Assembly: GCF_023022985.1 (NCBI RefSeq)
Contig: NZ_CP095461.1
Location: 2,666,001 to 2,730,000, forward strand
Length of the DNA stretch: 64,000 bases
DNA from: Arthrobacter gengyunqii
GTDB taxonomy: Bacteria > Actinomycetota > Actinomycetes > Actinomycetales > Micrococcaceae
Direction: 5' to 3'
Both the position numbers and the translations under genes were made by a program. Within the stretch, counting starts at the first letter, position 1. The number at the start of each line of letters is the position of its first letter. The notes below the pieces were generated by a model. The model ran no database searches, was not told where the DNA came from, and saw only the letters and a program-made list of their open reading frames with translations. Shown piece by piece: positions 61,817 through 64,000 of the stretch.

Positions 61817-62607
61817 TCAGCGGCCCCCTTTCCTGCCGCGCCGGTCCCGCCCGGTGATCGGACGCCGTCGGCCGGCTTAACGACGGCGGCCTGCGGAATG
61901 ACGATCCCCTGCTGTGTCTGGGGCGCACCCAGGTAGATGCCCTCGCGCTCGTCGCGCACTATCTTGCCGTGGTGCAGTTCGACGACGCGCTTGCGCATCG
62001 TGTTCACAATGTCGTCATCGTGGGTGGCCATCACCACGGTGGTTCCGTTCTGGTTGATCCGGTCCAGGACCTTCATGATCCCCAGCGACGTGGTGGGGTC
62101 CAGGTTTCCCGTGGGCTCATCAGCAAGGAGGATTCCGGGCTTGTTGACGATCGCACGTGCGATGGCCACCCGCTGCTGCTCACCGCCGGAGAGCTCATGC
62201 GGCAGGCGGTTGTCCTTGCCTTCGAGGCCGACGGTTTTGAGGACCTCGGGCACGGAGTCACGGATGACTGCCCGGCTGCGCCCGATCACCTGCATGGCAA
62301 AGGCTACATTGGCGAAGACGGTCTTATTCGGCAGCAGGCGGAAGTCCTGGAAAACGACGCCGATCCCCCGGCGCAGGCGCGGCACGCGCCAACTGGGGAT
62401 TTTCGCCACGTTCGATCCGGCCACGTAAACGGTCCCGCGGGACGCGTGCTCCTCTTTGAGGATCAGCCGAATGAAGGTCGATTTTCCGGAGCCGGAGGCT
62501 CCGACCAGGAACACGAACTCGCCGCGGTCCACTTCGAGGTTCACGGAGTTCAGTGCCGGCCTGGAATTACGGTCGTAGACCTTGGTGACGTTGTCGAAAG
62601 TGATCAT
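61813..62607 (-). CDS. ftsE: Cell division ATP-binding protein FtsE
   Basis: A 264-aa ATPase with [12 protein letters not shown] (Walker A), [15 protein letters not shown] (signature), [12 protein letters not shown] (Walker B) and [10 protein letters not shown]-terminal extension of about 35 residues beyond the usual FtsE (after GIYLGAP) is Gly/Ala/Pro-rich. It is the first gene of ftsE-ftsX-M23 hydrolase. A possible -10 TATAGT lies at 62676-62681 in the gap to prfB. Confidence 0.94.
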   Translation of the reverse strand: MITFDNVTKVYDRNSRPALNSVNLEVDRGEFVFLVGASGSGKSTFIRLILKEEHASRGTVYVAGSNVAKIPSWRVPRLRRGIGVVFQDFRLLPNKTVFANVAFAMQVIGRSRAVIRDSVPEVLKTVGLEGKDNRLPHELSGGEQQRVAIARAIVNKPGILLADEPTGNLDPTTSLGIMKVLDRINQNGTTVVMATHDDDIVNTMRKRVVELHHGKIVRDEREGIYLGAPQTQQGIVIPQAAVVKPADGVRSPGGTGAAGKGAAE

Positions 62608-62777
62608 GTCTGCTTAGCGCCCATCAATCGGCCGGGACACGGGCCTTGGTTTGGGAAAAGGGCGCCGGCTGTTCGACTATATCGGCGGTTCCACCTATGG
62701 CCAGAGATTCGGGACGGTGTGTCGCCGTCCGGAGCCTATTTGGACCCGGTTTCCGCTGTTCTCCGATTTGCTGCCGC

Positions 62778-63896
62778 TTACTTGCGGGCGGAAACACTGC
62801 CGTGGGCGCGCCAGCGGATGCCGGCGTCGATGAAGTCGTCGATCTCGCCGTCGAACACCGCAGAGGTGTTGCCGACTTCATGTTCCGTACGCAGGTCCTT
62901 AACCATCTGATACGGGTTGAGGACATAAGAGCGCATCTGATCTCCCCATGAAGCCTTGACGTCACCGGCGAACGCCTTCTTCTCGGCGTCTTCCTGCTCC
63001 TTCTTCAGCAGCAGCAAGCGGGACTGCAGCACGCGCATGGCCGCGGCACGGTTCTGCAGCTGTGACTTCTCGTTCTGCATGGACACCACGGTGCCCGTGG
63101 GGAGGTGGGTCAGGCGCACGGCCGAGTCCGTGGTGTTCACGGACTGCCCGCCGGGACCGGAGGAACGGAAGACATCCACACGGATCTCGTTGTCCGGGAT
63201 GTCGATGTGATCGGTGGGCTCAATCAGCGGAATGACCTCAACGGCGGCAAACGAGGTCTGCCGGCGGCCCTGATTATCGAAGGGGCTGATGCGGACCAGC
63301 CGGTGCGTGCCGGCCTCCACCACCAGGGTGCCAAAGGCGTACGGGGCCTTGACCTCGAAGGTGGCCGATTTCAGCCCGGCCTCTTCGGCGTAGGAGGTGT
63401 CCAAGACCGTGGTCGGGTAACCGTGGCGCTCGGCCCAGCGAAGGTACATGCGCAGCAGCATTTCGGCGAAGTCAGCCGCATCCACTCCCCCGGCGCCGGA
63501 ACGGATGGTCACGACAGCCTCGCGGGCGTCGTACTCACCGGAGAGCAGGGTGACTACTTCCAGCTGGGAGAGGGACTTGCGCAGGGATTCCAGCTCCGTC
63601 ACCGCCTCAGCCTTGGACTCGGCGTCGGCCTCATCCTGGGCGAGTTCCACCAGAACCTCGAGGTCATCGATGCGCGACTGGATTCTCTCCAGCCGTTCCA
63701 GTTCCGACTGGCGGTGCGAGAGCTTGGACGTAATTTTCTGCGCCTCGGACGGATCATCCCAGAGGTCCGGAACGCCGGCCATTTCGCTGAGCTCTTCGAT
63801 GTCCTCTTTGATTTTGGCTACATCGGAGACCTCCTCGATGGAAGCAAAAGTGGACCTGAGGGCGCGGATCTCCGCGGGAAAATCAATTTCAGCCAT
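62778..63896 (-). CDS. prfB: Peptide chain release factor 2
   Basis: A 372-aa factor recognising UGA and UAA. The SPF motif (RISPFDNQ) marks RF2, and [22 protein letters not shown] holds the GGQ loop. The frame is continuous, so the programmed +1 frameshift of many bacteria is absent. It lies upstream of ftsE on the same strand, the usual actinobacterial order. The 104 bases to the window edge hold its promoter region. Confidence 0.95.
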   Translation of the reverse strand: MAEIDFPAEIRALRSTFASIEEVSDVAKIKEDIEELSEMAGVPDLWDDPSEAQKITSKLSHRQSELERLERIQSRIDDLEVLVELAQDEADAESKAEAVTELESLRKSLSQLEVVTLLSGEYDAREAVVTIRSGAGGVDAADFAEMLLRMYLRWAERHGYPTTVLDTSYAEEAGLKSATFEVKAPYAFGTLVVEAGTHRLVRISPFDNQGRRQTSFAAVEVIPLIEPTDHIDIPDNEIRVDVFRSSGPGGQSVNTTDSAVRLTHLPTGTVVSMQNEKSQLQNRAAAMRVLQSRLLLLKKEQEDAEKKAFAGDVKASWGDQMRSYVLNPYQMVKDLRTEHEVGNTSAVFDGEIDDFIDAGIRWRAHGSVSARK

Positions 63897-64000
63897 GGTG
63901 CTTACAGCCTACGCCATGAGCCCTCCGGGCCGCTTCCGGTGCTCCGTGCCGGGTGAGGGCACGCCGGTCGCACCTGCCGTTCTGCGTTTGACCGGGAGAA

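Noticed and set aside
62778..63896. Programmed frameshift in prfB
   Set aside because: The reading frame is continuous from ATG to stop, with no internal UGA shift site.

Overview
The window is about 64 kb of high-GC DNA, densely coding on both strands, with many ATGA/GTGA stop-start overlaps and frequent GTG and TTG starts. Gene content points to an actinobacterium of the Arthrobacter/Micrococcaceae type. The pointers are argS-lysA order, a one-piece 2-oxoglutarate decarboxylase (kgd), a sigR-rsrA thiol-stress pair followed by aroA-rsgA-hisN, the tiny actinobacterial ribosomal protein bL37, ftsE-ftsX with a RipC-like hydrolase next to smpB-ssrA, and a LAXTG-type sorting signal. The assignment is inference from content; no species can be named from the sequence alone.

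Layout. 1-3000: lysA (cut by the window edge) and argS, minus strand. 3082-5962: a three-gene flavin-transfer cassette (FMN-binding lipoprotein, ApbE, RnfD/NqrB-like membrane protein fused to an FAD/NAD reductase). 6045-6168: tRNA-Arg(CCG) with promoter and terminator. 6289-8037: pyruvate:quinone oxidoreductase. 8074-11107: a MacAB/YknXYZ-like exporter. 11387-19268: a TetR regulator, a quinone-oxidoreductase-like enzyme, a five-gene Liv-type ABC importer, and a convergent MaoC/FabG pair. Near-identical palindromes at three positions suggest these transport and acyl-chain genes form one TetR regulon. 19353-21051: divergent DinB and WYL-regulator genes. 21065-24982: HrpA helicase.

24983-26760 is the only clearly decayed stretch. 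It holds a broken LAXTG surface-protein gene (frameshift plus in-frame stop) and a broken aminoglycoside-phosphotransferase-family gene (frameshifts plus internal loss). 26762-34751: HIT protein, metallo-beta-lactamase/rhodanese operon, Zur, ZnuABC zinc uptake with a Zur-box candidate, and two CNNM/CorC membrane proteins. 35278-39126: kgd. 39191-39790: an SGNH-like protein lacking the usual serine. 40130-46356: an oligopeptide/dipeptide ABC importer whose DppB-type permease carries a large extra membrane region. 46465-46539: bL37. 46634-47813: rsrA-sigR with an exact GGAAT-N18-GTT autoregulatory promoter. 47930-53887: DoxX, aroA, rsgA, hisN, a methyltransferase and a GCS2-type ligase. 53892-58118: a small membrane protein, a GH13 alpha-glucosidase, a DUF1269-like protein, a hypothetical protein and a uracil-DNA-glycosylase-like protein. 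58475-63896: ssrA, smpB, M23 hydrolase, ftsX, ftsE and prfB.

Most of the window is ordinary chromosomal housekeeping and transport. No CRISPR array, prophage, insertion sequence or obvious defence island was seen. The points most worth checking are the flavinylated electron-transfer cassette, the three-site TetR regulon, the enlarged DppB permease and the two broken genes.
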